NCBI RefSeq assembly: GCF_027172205.1
Contig: NC_070614.1
Coordinates: forward strand, 52,206,001 to 52,270,000
Source of the DNA: Podarcis raffonei
Taxonomy: Eukaryota; Chordata; Lepidosauria; Squamata; Lacertidae
Reading direction: 5' to 3'
Length of the DNA stretch: 64,000 nt
Made by a program: the position numbers and the translations under genes
In this document: in pieces, positions 1 to 11,150 of the stretch
Layout of the letters: the number at the start of each line of letters is the position of its first letter
How positions within the stretch are numbered: position 1 is the stretch's first letter
Notes under the pieces: generated by a model
What the model was told of the DNA's origin: nothing
The model's database searches: none
The model's input: the letters and a program-made list of their open reading frames with translations, nothing else

Positions 1-89
1 AGTTTTTTAAAAACTGGGCAACGGTGCACCACACGCCTGTGACTCCCGATCCTTCCCTGATTTCCTGCCCCCTTTCCCTTTTCTTTCCT

Positions 90-680
90 TTTTTTAAAAG
101 ATCTTTATTAAAGTTTTCACAAATAAAGCAAAGAATAATCATAACCGAAAAAAATGCATACAAAAACAGAAAAACCACAGAACATACATCAAAAAGAAGA
201 AAAAACACTCAATCACATAACAACAGGGGGAAAAAAGAAAAGAAGAAAAGAAAAATTAAGAACCAACTCAGTTTTCTCATTTTTTCAAAATTCTCATTCG
301 CTTATTTCTTTGACCTCCTCGCGCCTCCCTCTCTTGTATTCCCAGTCATAACATTAGTTCAGCATATCCTTACCCCCTTTTCATTATAACATTTAGGTTG
401 ATTTTCATCAAATTTACAACTTTATACCTTAACTAATTGTCCTACCATTTTTTCGTACTCTTACTGATCTTATTACTAAGTCCACTTAAGTCCATTCCAA
501 CATCACTTTAACATTCGTTAATTTTACAGTGTTTCTGTAAATAGTCTTTAAATTTCTTCCAATCTTCTTCCACCGACTCTTCTCCCTGGTCTCGGATTCT
601 GCCAGTCATTTCCGCCAACTCCATGTAGTCCATCACCTTCAACTGCCATTCTTCCAGAGTGGGTAAGTCTTGTGTCTTCC
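90..680 (-). mobile_element. L1 LINE 3' end
   Basis: The minus strand encodes the L1 ORF2 C terminus (EMTGRIRDQGEESVEEDWKK and on to KHCKINE) followed by an A-rich 3' UTR reading into a T-run at about 90. Short repeats of ttcccttttctt on both sides (76-87 and 681-692) may be the TSD. Confidence 0.7.
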
Positions 681-870
681 CATTCCCTTTTCTTTTGACA
701 GATCAGGGGAGGCTCCGGAGTTGTGGGCGGGCGGGCGTTGCTCAGGAGGTGCGCAAGGCGCACGGTTTCTCTGCCAGGCAAGGTGCAAAGCCCTTCTTTT
801 GCACCCTGTGAAACATAAATGCGCAGAGTTTTTAAAAAACTGGGCAATGGCTGGCCACCCTCAACTCCCT

Positions 871-1220
871 AGGTAAAGGTAAAGGGACCCCTGACCGTTA
901 GGTCCAGTCGTGGCCGACTCTGGGGTTGCGGCGCTCATCTCGCTTTATTGGCCGAGGGAGCCGGCGCACAGCTTCCGGGTCATGTGGCCAGCAGAACTAA
1001 GCCGCTTCTGGCGAACCAGAGCAGCGCACGGAAATGCCGTTTACCTTCCTGCCACAGCGGTACCTCTTTATCTACTTGCACTTTGACGTGCTTCTGAACT
1101 GCTAGGTTGGCAGGAGCAGAGACCGAGCAACGGGAGCTCACCCCGTCGCGGGGATTTGAACCGCCGACCTTCTGATCGGCAAGCCCTAGGCTCAGTGGTT
1201 TAACCCACCCGTGTATCATT
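871..1220 (-). mobile_element. tRNA-headed SINE with BovB-like tail
   Basis: Full-length copy of the squamate SINE that begins ggcgctgtgggttaaacc and ends ggtccctttacctttacc. TSD ctcaactccc at 861-870 and 1221-1230. Confidence 0.85.
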
Positions 1221-1567
1221 CTCAACTCCCGAGCCTCCCCCAATCAGTCAAAACAAAGGGGGCAGGGGGCAGGGGGCAGGAGATCTGTGGCGCTGGACAT
1301 CCCCAGTTCTCCTTCAGCAGTGGCGGTGGCAGCAGCAGTCAGCAGCCCGGAGCCAGCCTGGTAGCGCAGTTTTTCCTCACCAGAAGCCCCCATTTGACGT
1401 GTTGCGCACAAGACACATCATATGGAGACTTCCGGCGAGGAAAATGGCGGGCGCCACAGCAGAGAGCAGCTCCTGAAGCCAGCCAGAGCCAACTGCTGCT
1501 GAGGCTGCCGCTGCCACGTTTCCCGGGGACAGATTTGCAAATCCGGGGACGTCTGGTAACCCTGTTC

Positions 1568-2540
1568 TAGGCTGCATCAACAGAAGTCTAGTATCCAGAT
1601 CAAGGGAAGTCATAGCCCTGCTCTGTTCTGCCTTGGTCAGATCACACATGGAAGATGGTATCCAGTTCTGGGTGCCACAGTTTGAAAAAGGATATCGACA
1701 AGCTGGAATGTATGCAGAGGAAAGAGGCCCAGATGAACGAGGGCCTGGAAAACATGCCTGATGAGGAATGGTTGAAGGAGCTGGGTATGTTTAGCCTGGA
1801 AAAGAGAGCGAGAGGAGCTGTGAGAGCACCCTCAAGTATTTGAAGCGCTGTCAAATGCCTGGAAGAATGGCAGATGAAGGTGATAGACTATATGGGGCTG
1901 CCAGAAATGACTGGCAGAATCCGAGACCAGGGGAGAGAGACAGCGGAAGAAGATTGGAAGAAATTTAAGGACTATCTTAAGAAACATTGCAAAATTAATG
2001 AAGGTTAGAATGACGCTGGTTTAGAATTTACTTGGTTTCCAGCTGTAATGGATAAGCAAAAAGAAAAGAAAGGTTAAAAATTAAATGAAAATTAAGGGAA
2101 AGGATTTGCTGAATTAATAAATTAGAAATTGGAATACAGAAAGGGGAGGTATGAGGAAGTCGGGGAAGTAAGTTATAAGAAAATAAGGGATTGAAAGTAT
2201 ACTTGTTTTTACTCTTGTCTGTTTGTATTTTTGTTTTGTTTTGTTCTTATATAATTTTTGAAACTCTAATAAAAATCTTTTTTTAAAAAAAAAATGAAGC
2301 GCTGTCAAATGGAAGAGGGAGCAAGCTTGTTTACTCCTGCTCCGGAGGGTAGGATCTGAAGCCATGGATTCAAATTGCAAAGAGATTCCGACTAAACATT
2401 AGGAAGAGCTTTCAGAGGGTAAGAACAGCTTGACAGTGGAGCAGACCTGGAGGTTTTTAAGCAGAGGTTGGGTGTCCATCTGTCATGTATGATCTAGTTG
2501 TGATTCCTGCATCACAGGGAGGAAAAGTCCCCCACCTCTG
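1568..2540 (+). mobile_element. CR1 LINE 3' part, split by an L1 insertion
   Basis: 1568-1857 and 2295-2540 encode a worn CR1 reverse transcriptase C terminus ([31 protein letters not shown]). The L1 fragment at 1858-2294 interrupts it. Confidence 0.7.
1858..2294 (+). mobile_element. L1 LINE 3' end inserted into CR1
   Basis: Encodes YMGLPEMTGRIRDQGRETAE then DWKKFKDYLKKHCKINEG, followed by a 3' UTR, aataaaaat signal and A-tail. A 17-bp TSD (tgaagcgctgtcaaatg) lies at 1841-1857 and 2295-2311. Confidence 0.85.
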
Positions 2541-2584
2541 TTCCACTGTCCAACAGTTCTTACTGTCAATTAAAGTATGTTAAT

Positions 2585-2895
2585 TAACCTCCATTGTTCT
2601 GCCCGGACACTGAGGTCCAGCGCCGAGGGCCTTCTGGCGGTTCCCTCCCTGCGAGAAGCTAAGTTACAGGGAACCAGGCAGAGGGCCTTCTCGGTGGTGG
2701 CGCCCGCCCTGTGGAATGCCCTCCCAAAAGATGTCAAAGAGAAAAACAACTACCAGACTTTTAGAAGACACCTGAAGGCAGTCCTGTTTAGGGAAGCTTT
2801 TAATGTTTAATAGGTTATTGTATTTTAGTGTTCTGTTGGAAGCCACCCAGAGTGGCTGGGGAGGCCCAGCCAGATGGGCGGGGTATAAATAATAA

Positions 2896-2938
<43 letters not shown>
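2585..2938 (+). mobile_element. L2-like LINE 3' end with (ATT)n tail
   Basis: C-terminal RT remnant ([34 protein letters not shown] stop), the 3' UTR block ccagccagatgggcggggta and a TAT/ATT microsatellite to 2938. Confidence 0.8.
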
Positions 2939-3133
2939 GGGGCACCGATTGCTGTTTAGGAGCTGCGGCAGCTCAGCTCTTGCAAAGCACAGCTTACGTT
3001 AATTAGCATACATTAATCACGTCGGATTGCATAACCTGTGGCAGGGAGCTGAACGTTTGCATTGATTGAGCAAGCTCAACTCCTGCCAACTGTAAGAGAA
3101 CCTTGCCGCTTATGCGTGTGCTGCCCCCTACAG

Positions 3134-3277
3134 GTCCGATGGGGTGCGCTCTCAGCGCCCGGTACGGGGCACGCCCAGTGGTGATGGCCGGAGGCCTTCT
3201 CGCTAGCCTAGGTTTGCTGCTGGCTTCGTTCTCCGTCAAGATCTCTCACCTTTACCTGAGCATCGGCCTCATCTCAG
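3134..3277 (+). CDS. SLC16A13: Gene A exon 2 (144 nt)
   Basis: Follows the acceptor ccccctacag and precedes a donor beginning gtgcgc. It encodes a transmembrane stretch from [11 protein letters not shown] to YLSIGLISG. The 144-nt length matches the equivalent exons of gene B and SLC16A11. Confidence 0.85.
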
Positions 3278-6200
3278 GTGCGCCTTCTTCTAAGCTGGGT
3301 GGGGGGCGGGACCCTTTTGCAGTTTGAGGGCTGCATTCTCAAATGGGCAGCCTTTCGAGGGCCACATGGACAGGGCCAGGGTGAAAGGTGGTTAGGACAA
3401 TTTGATGTAAATGCTCACCTTTGTACAGTAGTATACCTAGGCCCAGTATACCTGAAGGAGAGTCTCCACCCCCATCGTTCTGCCCGGACACTGAGCTCCA
3501 GTGCCAATGGCCTTTTGGCGGTTCCCTCCCTGCGAGAAGTGAGGTTGCAGGGAACCAGGCAGAGGGCCTTCTCGGTGGTGGCGCCTGCCCTCCCTTCAGA
3601 TGTCAAGGAAACAAACAACTATCTGACTTTTAGAAGACATCTGAAGGCAGCCCTTTTAAGGGCAGTTTTTAATGTTTGACGTTTTATCGTGTTTTTAATA
3701 TTCTGTTGGGAGCCGCCCAGAGTGGCTGGGGAAACCCAGCCAGATGGGCAGGGTATTAATGATGATGATGATGATGGTGAAGATGGTGTTTCTTGAGACA
3801 GAAGGATGCCCACAAGACTAGGTTAGTTTGGGCACACATTCACATTGGTGTGCTAGGCCTATGGGACAATGGTCCCTCATCCATTCCCTAAGCAAGAGAA
3901 GAGGAAGAACTGTAGTGTGGGAATGTTCAGGGTGCAGGAGCAGATATATTGTTTGGTTATATCCTTTCCCTACTTGTGTTAACAAGTTCCACAATTTAGC
4001 AGAGTAACATTCCCCTTTTTAAACTCGCAGCGGATGCGTTTGCTCAGGCTCGCTAAAGCCTCTATAATAACTGTTCTGGTATTTTCCCACATAAAAGATA
4101 AGATATGACACAGTCTTCTACAAAAGTATAAAAAAGGCTTACTCACACATCATTCTGTTCACATTAGGATCCCAGAAGGCAGACTTAGCTTAGAAAAGTA
4201 ACATATACCTAGAAAAAACAAAAAAAAAATTCCTTCCAGTAGCACCTTAAAGACCAACTAAGTTAGTTCTTGGTATGAGCTTTCGTGTGCATGCACACTT
4301 CTTCAGATACACAGATACTACCTATCTGTAACATATACCTAGAAACTATCTCATAAGAAGACAATCCCTTTGTCCTCTCTTGAGGGCATCTTTGGCTAAG
4401 CAGATGTTTCTTCTTCAATGCATGTAGTCAAAGAGAGAAAGATGGCTGCCCTGCCCTGTGCTTTTGTTGTTACCTGCACAGGTGAGGCCACGCCCACCTC
4501 TAGTCACATGCAGAGGAAGTCTGTCCCAGCCCAGAAGGAAACAGGAAGTTTACCTGCTGGCTGGACAAACATTCCTCCCATGTGTAAACATGTTCACTCT
4601 AGGAAGGTTGTACTTGACTGCTCTTGTGTTTCACATCCCACATGAAGAATTGGAAAGGGACAGTCCACCGCCCCCCCAAAAAACCTTCTCATGGAATGAG
4701 GGAAAGGGGGCTATAGGGTCAGCAATGGGGAACCTATCCCAGTCCGTGATGCTACTAATATGGCTCTTCCCATCCTTCCTGACCACAAGGCATGCTGGCT
4801 GCTGGGTCTGCCAGCTGTCAGTCCAAGAAAAAAGCACACCAAGAATTTAGGCCAATATAAGTTTCAGTAGTCCATACTCGCAAATCAATAGTTAATTGTA
4901 ACAAAAACTAATCCATTCAAATGTATGTATTCTGACAAGGATTACAGACTCAAACAGAGATTACAAACTCAAACTCATAAGGATACGTATATCCAATTAT
5001 GGATCAGAAACCGGTAAATTCATGAACTTGCCGGTTTCTGATCCATAATTGGATATAATCTTGTAATCTCTGTTTGAGTTTGTAATCTCCCACTACTGAA
5101 ATTTATATGGCCTGAGTTCTTGGTGTGCTTTTCTCTTGGTATATTTAATAACAAGAACTCCAACTTATTTAACGTTAGCTGTCACGAGTCCAACAACGAC
5201 CCCTGGAGACTGGTTGTGGGTTCCCCATCCCTGTCCCTGTCTAACTCAGCCATTTATCTGGATCCATGAGGACTACAAACTTGCTTTATTTCCAGGGGGG
5301 GTTGGCTGTAGCTCAGAGACAGAGCAGAAGGCACCTGATTCAATCCCCGCCAATGTCTGGCAGCCCGGAGAGCAGTTAGTTGCTGCCGGTCGCCGTGCCG
5401 AGCCGGGGTCAGACTAGATGACCTGCAGGGGTCCCCTTTCCAAGCCTGCGATTCTGCGATCCACCGCCTGATCTCACCGCCTGCTTTTCTCCCCCCCCCC
5501 GCTTCAACCACAGGGTTCGGCTGGGCCTTGGTGTTCACCCCTTCCACGGCCGCCGTCTCCGAGTATTTCCAGAAGCGCCAGGCTCTGGCCATGGGCCTGG
5601 CGGTCTCGGGCGCCGGCGTCTCCTCACTGGTCTTCTCCCCGCTCTTCCAGCTCCTGGCGGACTCGTATGGCTGGCGAGGGGCGCTGCTGGTGGTCTCGGC
5701 GATGTCCCTCAACCTGGTGGTGTCCGCCGCGCTTCTGAGGCCCTTGACCGGGGAGGGAGACGGACAGCCGGACGTCCAGGCCCAGGATTCAAAATGGCGG
5801 CAGACATTGGCTTCCCTCTTCGCCCTGGAGCTACTCCGCCACGGAGGCTTCCTGCGCTATGTCTTGGCCTTCGTCCTGGTCGACGCCGGCTACTTCGTCC
5901 CCTATGCTCACCTGGTGGCCCACGCCAGGGAAGAGGGCTGCGACGAATACCAAGCCGCCTTTATCATGGCCGCCGCTGCCGTGGCGGACATGTTTGGCCG
6001 GATTTGGGCTGGCTGGCTGGCAGATACCGCCGTCTTCTGCCGCCTCGTCCACCATCTGACCCTCTGGACTCTCCTCACGGGGGTCTCACTCGCTCTGGTG
6101 CCCCTGGGCCACGGCTTCGCCGCCCTGGTGTCCCTCGGCCTCTGCTACGGGTTCTTCGCCGGTGCCCTCGTCCCTCTCCAGTTCGCCAGCCTGGCAGAAA

Positions 6201-8342
6201 TTGTGGGTGCCGACTTGGTGCTGGGGGGTATCGGCCTCATGCACATGTTGGAGAGCGTGGGGGCTCTGGTGGGGACTCCTCTGTCAGGTAAAGGGCTCCG
6301 GTTAATTCCCCCCTCGTTCCCAGGCTTCCGAGGGCTCTTTTGTGGAGGGTTCTGGTCGCCTCGCCTCAAAGAGGGTACTGAAAAGAGCTGGCAAAGGGCA
6401 ATTGAAACAATTCAGAGGATGGAGCGGGTCACCTGTGTTATAAGAAAAACCTGCTCCTTTCCCCTTATGGGGTCTCCAAGAGTCCTTAAGTGGGTTCCCT
6501 GTCGGTAGGAGAAAATAACAGAGGCCAAGCAGAGAATATTGAGAAGCAAAGCGGCTAGTAAGCCTAATCTTTATTAAACTGTTGCAACAGGGTCCCCATT
6601 CCCCACACGCAGGAGAGAGGAAGGACCCAGAACAATGGTGCACAAGCCCTTATATACGGTAGACTCTTGAAATTGCCCACCCTGTAGCCCAAAACATCAT
6701 ACCTACATCACAGAAGGAGGCAGTCTTCAGCAGAAATCCTGTCTGCCAGGATACCTGATAATGGTCACTGATTGCATTGCCTGGGCAGCCTGGGCATTCT
6801 TTTGTGATGGTTAATACTTTTGTTCCTGAGTCCAGGTCACAGGCTCACCCTATTCAGACACAAATGCACCCTCCCCAGCCAGAGCCGGGCTCAGGGCAGC
6901 TAACACCAGTAAAATTACAGTAAAAACATAAGGGGGAGGGAACAATTTAAAATACAGGTTAAAATACAATTTAAAATGCAGCCTCGTTTTAAAAGTAGCC
7001 CATAGATCAAAGCCATAAGGGGAGGGAAACATGAGGGTCAGACTGAGTCCAAACCAAAGGCCAGGCGGAACAGCTCCGTCTTGCAGGCCCTGCGGAAAGA
7101 TGTCAAGTCCCGCAGGGCCCTGGTCTCTTGGGACAGAGCGTTCCACCAAGTCGGGGCCAGTGCTGAAAAGGCCCTGGGCCTAGTTGTGACCAGTCTAACC
7201 ACCTTGCGACTTGGGACGTCCAAGGTGTTGTAATTTGTGGACCTTAAGGTCCTCCGCAGGGCATACCAGGAGAGGCAGTCCCATAGGTATTAAATAACAA
7301 CAACAACTCCCACATGAGGCAGTGACAGCCACCAATCTAGGTGACTTTAAAAGAGGTCAGATTTGTGGCGGAGAGGGCTATCAGTGGCTCCTAGCCAGGG
7401 TGGATAATCTGCACAGTTTGAGGCAGCAATGCTTCTGAATTGTTGTTGTTTAGTCATTTAGTCGTGTCCGACTCTTCGTGAGCATGCCAGGCACTCCTGT
7501 CTTCCACTGCCTCCCGCAGTTGGTCAAACTCATGTTCGTAGCTTTGAGAACACTGTCCAACCATCTTGTCCTCTGCTGTCCCATTCTCCTTGCGCCCTCC
7601 ATCTTTCCCAACATCAGGGTCTTTTCCAGGGAGTCTTCTCTTCTCATGAGGTGGCCAAAGTCTTGGAGCCTCAGCTTCAGGGTCTGTCCTTCCAGTGAGC
7701 GCTCAGGGCTGATTTCCTTCAGAATGGAGAGGTTTGATCTTCTTGCAGTCCATGGGACTCTCAAGAGTCTCCTCCAGCACCACAATTCAAAAGCATCAAT
7801 TCTTCGGCGATCAGCCTTCTTTATGGTCCAGCTCTCACTTCCATACATCACTACTGGGAAAACCATAGCTTGAACTATACGGACCTTTGTTGGCCAGGTG
7901 ATGTCTCTGCTTTTTAAGATGCTGTCTAGGTTTGTCATTGCTTTTCTCCCAAGCCACGTGCAAAAAACCCCATGAGGGGAGAGTGGCTCTTGTGTTCGAA
8001 TTCTGCTTGCTGGGTTTCCCACTGTGAGAACAGCTACATGGGCCATTGGCCTGACCCAGCACAGCTCTTGCTACGATCTTTTACCAGAGGGCAATGCCAA
8101 TAAGCTCAAAAGCTAAGACCACATTTTACGTTCCAGGCTGGCTGAGAGACATCACGGGGAATTACACCGCCTCCTTCCTCACGGCTGGAGCGTTTCTCCT
8201 GGCAGGCAGCGCGATCCTTCTCACCTTGCCGGACTACTTCTCCTGCTCCCGGCCATCGCAGACCAAGGCAGAGACCCTCACGGGACCCCCAGACCACCAG
8301 GCCTTCGAATTAAGGGGTCTGCCCCAACAAGACAGAGCGTGA
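3134..8342 (+). CDS. SLC16A13: Gene A: SLC16A13-like monocarboxylate transporter, exons 2-4 only
   Basis: Three coding exons, 3134-3277, 5514-6287 and 8137-8342, share phase and border positions with gene B. They encode a major facilitator superfamily (MFS) transporter of the monocarboxylate transporter family, expected in the plasma membrane. Visible signatures are [10 protein letters not shown] in exon 2, [10 protein letters not shown] and [11 protein letters not shown] (the family's TM5 motif) in exon 3, an Asp-x3-Arg pair in VADMFGR (Asp codon 5987-5989) matching the TM8 Asp/Arg of the family, and [13 protein letters not shown] plus [10 protein letters not shown] in exon 4. The last exon resembles human SLC16A13 most closely. 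No exon carrying the N-terminal PPDGGWGW signature is found in 1-3133, so the start is probably upstream of the window, or the copy has lost it. Exon 2 enters in phase 1, as expected after such an exon. No stop interrupts the exons. It is a tandem paralogue of gene B; which copy is the true orthologue cannot be told here. Confidence 0.85.
3430..3790 (+). mobile_element. L2-like LINE 3' end
   Basis: Same family as 2585-2938, ending in a (GAT)n run. Lies in gene A intron 2. Confidence 0.75.
4216..4327 (+). mobile_element. Short dispersed retroposon-like insert
   Basis: Insert with ctttcgtgtgcatgcacact and a neighbouring A-rich run, flanked by an 18-bp direct repeat (4198-4215 and 4328-4345). 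The family is not identified with certainty. Confidence 0.5.
4823..5139. mobile_element. Foldback element, near-palindromic
   Basis: The two halves are inverted copies along most of their length: ccaagaaaaaagcacaccaa at 4823 mirrors the end at 5139, and the inner arms around 4990-5055 (ccaattatggatcagaaacc) pair across a short loop. It may be a MITE; no clear TSD. Confidence 0.6.
5290..5462 (+). mobile_element. tRNA-derived SINE fragment
   Basis: A-box-like ggctgtagctcagagacag and B-box-like gattcaatcccc precede a body ending in ccaagcctgcgattctgcga. Lies 50 bp before gene A exon 3. Confidence 0.55.
5514..6287 (+). CDS. SLC16A13: Gene A exon 3 (774 nt), transporter core
   Basis: Large exon with several membrane spans and the cytoplasmic loop, from [10 protein letters not shown] to ALVGTPLSG, ending at gtcag|gtaaag. 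It holds the TM5 motif and the TM8 Asp/Arg pair. It is very GC-rich, which gives long false open frames in the other frames. Confidence 0.88.
6436..6860 (-). mobile_element. Solo LTR of an endogenous retrovirus-like element
   Basis: On the minus strand the block opens with TGTCTGAATAGG, carries a TATATAAGG box and an AATAAAG signal, and ends ATAACA: a TG...CA LTR of about 425 bp. No internal coding region adjoins it, so it is a fossil solo LTR. Related copy at 24348-25311. Age looks moderate to old, since no clean TSD is seen. Confidence 0.65.
6861..7437 (-). mobile_element. L2-like LINE 3' end and a CR1-like fragment
   Basis: 6861-7270 has the minus-strand RT tail [20 protein letters not shown] and the 3' UTR block agagccgggctcagggcagc. 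7310-7437 looks like part of a CR1-like 3' region that continues at 7960-8080 beyond the BovB copy. Confidence 0.6.
7438..7959 (-). mobile_element. BovB (RTE) LINE 3' end
   Basis: The minus strand encodes the BovB RT C terminus ([40 protein letters not shown]) and ends in gactaaatgactaaacaaca-like tail sequence. Lies in gene A intron 3. Confidence 0.9.
8137..8342 (+). CDS. SLC16A13: Gene A last exon and stop
   Basis: Starts after gttccag and encodes [19 protein letters not shown], a final hydrophobic span and a short polar tail ending in PQQDRA with a TGA at 8340-8342. No clear AATAAA was found close downstream. Confidence 0.85.
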
Positions 8343-8726
8343 GGCGGAGACAGGTTAGCCGATCGCACTTGCAAAGAGGAGAGGGGGTGCCTTTGGACCT
8401 CTTGGCACTCCCTGGGCAAGGAGAAAGGAGCCCCAGGAAGACCCTCTCCCCACAGGGAGCCTTTTGCAGTACCTCAAGACAAGCAAAGCCTCCATTTTGT
8501 GTGCCAAACCGTCACTTTGGTCTGGGGAAAGGCAGGATGTGAGAAATTTGCTCAAAATCTGGCACAGCTTTCCGTCCTTTGCGGATAAGTGGTTGCAAAG
8601 ATCTCCACAGGTATATGCTGTAAATGGAAATGTGGGGAAAGGGGGCTTGGTGAGATCTATGGGGTGGGGAAAGGAGGCAGAGAGGTACCCTGAACAGCGC
8701 ATGCCAAACTGCTGCCATTGCCTCTG

Positions 8727-9219
8727 TTAACGGAGAAATCTGAGGGCTCCCTTGGACAAAAAACAAGGACACCAGCCAGGAATACCAGAGCAAAACAGCA
8801 GCCAGTAGGCCTTCGTCTTTATTGAAGACTGTCGCGACAGGACTCCCACCTGCCACAAGGTGGAACAAGATGGAAGCCTGAACAAAAGAGAACCCAAACT
8901 TTTATTAGCTGCTAATCCCCATGTTACAGCCCCCCAAACTACATCACGGTTACATCACGGTTACATCATGAAAGGGGAGGTCTGGTGGCCGTAATCTGAG
9001 CATCCTGGACCCTGCCCCATGGTTCCCCTTGCCCTCCACCAAACACCCATCAAGTGTAACAAAAGCGATATTTACATTTCCCTGTTTCCCAGCCAAGTTC
9101 ATCCCACCCTTTTGTCTTCATCTGGCTTTGTTATTTCTGGAATGGCTACCTGTCTGGCACTCAGGTATCAGGAGGCCAGGGATTATCACTCAGGCAGAGG
9201 GGCCGCTGAGGAGCTGAAC
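8727..9219 (-). mobile_element. Possible solo LTR, second family
   Basis: TG...CA borders on the minus strand, an AATAAAG signal (tctttattg on plus near 8817) and no coding content. Resembles the LTR at 6436 in layout only. Fossil, assigned with caution. Confidence 0.4.
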
Positions 9220-9779
9220 ACACGTGTCTATATGAGTTTCTGAAGTTTTTCCAGTGAGCCAGTACATAGTTACATTTGGTATTGTGCAGCAAAGGCCCTT
9301 TGAATAGATAGGAAGAAACTGTGATGAAGTGTTTTGTGGGGACAAATCACACTAAAATATTGATTTCTGATAAATGCAGAAGGCGTATTATTTCTTTATT
9401 AGCCTAAGGTCCCTGGCTAGGCTACAACATCAAAATGTAACGTTAGAAACAGTTTAAAACAATTTACAGGAGTTAAGAGGAGATGATTCCTAAGAACATA
9501 CCCCTCTCAAATGTTAAAAGTCGCGAGAAAGAGTTGTCTCTATGGCATCCTCGTTGGCAGCAACGCTTCTGAACACCAGCTGCTGCGAATGGCAGGCAGG
9601 TGGTGCGCTCCTGGGTTCGAATCCTGATTGCATCTGGCCAGCCACTGTGAGAACAGGACGCTGGGCTAGATAGATAATCCTGCAGGGCTTTTCTTGGGTA
9701 TTGCGTTGCCGGGGGTTGGACTAGATGGCCCTTGGGGGACTCCCATCTCTGCAATCATATGATTCTGTTCTGTGTTGCC

Positions 9780-10144
9780 TTCCTGCCATTTCTGGTGTTC
9801 ACAGGGACACACCTCCGCTCAGACTTTGGCCCCGGATTTTACGACAGGCCATCAAATGCGGGCAATCTTCGGGTGGTCGCCCCGTGACAAAGAGGGAACT
9901 TCCGCGACATGCCTTGAAAGAGGCGGCAAGGGGGGGTCAGGTTCTTTGATTACGTTTTATAATATTTGTGCTAACCCCATAGGAAATTAGCCACTTTTGC
10001 GGGAAAAGTCTGACACTTGTGTATATCCTCTGTTGCTCAGAATGCAGCCGCTTATGGGGCATAACCCACAAGGAGGGAAACAGCCGCATAGGGACGCTGC
10101 TCTGTGCTGGCAGTGACTTCACGGGGCTCCTGTATCTAAAAGGC
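9780..10144 (+). promoter_or_regulatory. 5' flank of the extra exon 1, first copy of a duplicated flank
   Basis: About 350 bp upstream of the ATG at 10145 match the region upstream of the ATG at 13463. Shared blocks include acacctccgc, agactttggcccc, gctcagaatgcagccgctt and acagccgcatagggacgctg. Conservation outside the reading frame suggests the duplication carried the promoter or 5' UTR. No TATA box or start site can be fixed by eye. Confidence 0.45.
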
Positions 10145-10349
10145 ATGAGCCCCCAGGTATATTCTGAACCCCCAGATGGGGGCTGGGGCTGGGCGATCAT
10201 GCTGGCGTGTTTCATGCAGTCCGTCCTGGTCTTTGGGGTCATGCGCCTTTTAGGCATCTTCTTTGTGGAGTTCATGGCCTATTTCGACGAGCCGTCGAGC
10301 GCCACGTCCTGGATTTCGTCCGTCGCCTTGGCTACGATGATGGTCACCA
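10145..10349 (+). CDS. Extra first coding exon of SLC16A13 type (alternative or orphan exon 1)
   Basis: An open 205-nt exon begins with ATG and encodes [18 protein letters not shown], then FMQSVLVFGVMRLLGIFFVE, ending at a good donor, cca|gtgagt. It is a near copy of gene B exon 1 at 13463: about 18 of 205 bases differ by hand count, most of them crowded at the 3' end (VALATMMVT versus ITVATSKFT). Its donor phase is 1, so it could splice to gene B exon 2 at 15679. No exon 2 lies between it and 13463. It could be an alternative first exon and promoter, or the remnant of a partial tandem duplication. Confidence 0.7.
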
Positions 10350-10448
10350 GTGAGTACCTGACTCCGATCCGTTTCCAGGGGGGTTAAGATAAGATAAAAC
10401 TTCATTCGCATTAGCCAATGGCCATAGCAACAGTAAAACATTGCAGTA

Positions 10449-11148
10449 CAGTGGTACCTCGGGTTACATATGCTTCAGGTTACAGACTCTTCAGGTTACA
10501 GACTCTGCTAACCCAGAAATAGTACCTCGGGTTAAGAACTTTGCTTCAGGATGAGAACAGAAATCGTGCTCTGGCAGCGCAGCAGCAGCAGGAGGCCCCA
10601 TTAGCTAAAGTGGTGCTTCAGGTTAAGAACTGCTGTTGCTGTTTAGTCGTGTCCGACTCTTCATGACCCCCTGGACCAGAGCACGGCAGGCACTCCTGTC
10701 TTCCACTGCCTCCTGCAGTTTGGTCAAACTCATGCTGGTAGCTTCCAGAACACTGTCCCACCATCTCGTCCTCCGTCGTCCCCTTCTCCTTGTGCCCTCC
10801 ATCTTTCCCAACATCAGGGTCTTTTCCAGGGAGTCTTCTCTTCTCATGAGGTGGCCAAAGTCTTGGAGCCTCAGCTTCAGGATCTGTCCTTCCAGTGAGC
10901 ACTCAGGGTGATTTCCTTCAGAATGGAGAGGTTTGATCTTCTTGCAGTCCATGGGACTCTCAAGAGTCTCCTCCAGCACCAGAATTCAAAAGCATCCATT
11001 CTTCGGCCATCAGCCTTCTTGATGGTCCAGCTCTCACTTCCATACATCACTACTGGGAAAACCAGAGCTTTAACCATAGGTTAAGAACAGTTTCAGGTTA
11101 AGAACGGACCTCCGGAACGAATTAAGTACTTAACCCGAGGTACCACTG
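10449..11148. mobile_element. Tigger-type non-autonomous transposon with a nested BovB
   Basis: Terminal inverted repeats cagtggtacctcgggtta and taacccgaggtaccactg flanked by TA on both sides. The element is split by the BovB copy at 10631-11077. Confidence 0.85.
10631..11077 (-). mobile_element. BovB LINE 3' end inside Tigger
   Basis: The minus strand carries [20 protein letters not shown] and [20 protein letters not shown]. An 11-bp TSD (aggttaagaac) at 10620-10630 and 11078-11088 shows it inserted into the Tigger copy. Confidence 0.9.
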
Positions 11149-11150
11149 TA

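Noticed and set aside
2900-2938. (ATT)n runs here and at 16283, 26912, 27718, 41590, 46310 and 51820 as regulatory elements
   Set aside because: They are the microsatellite tails of LINEs or simple repeats; no regulatory evidence.
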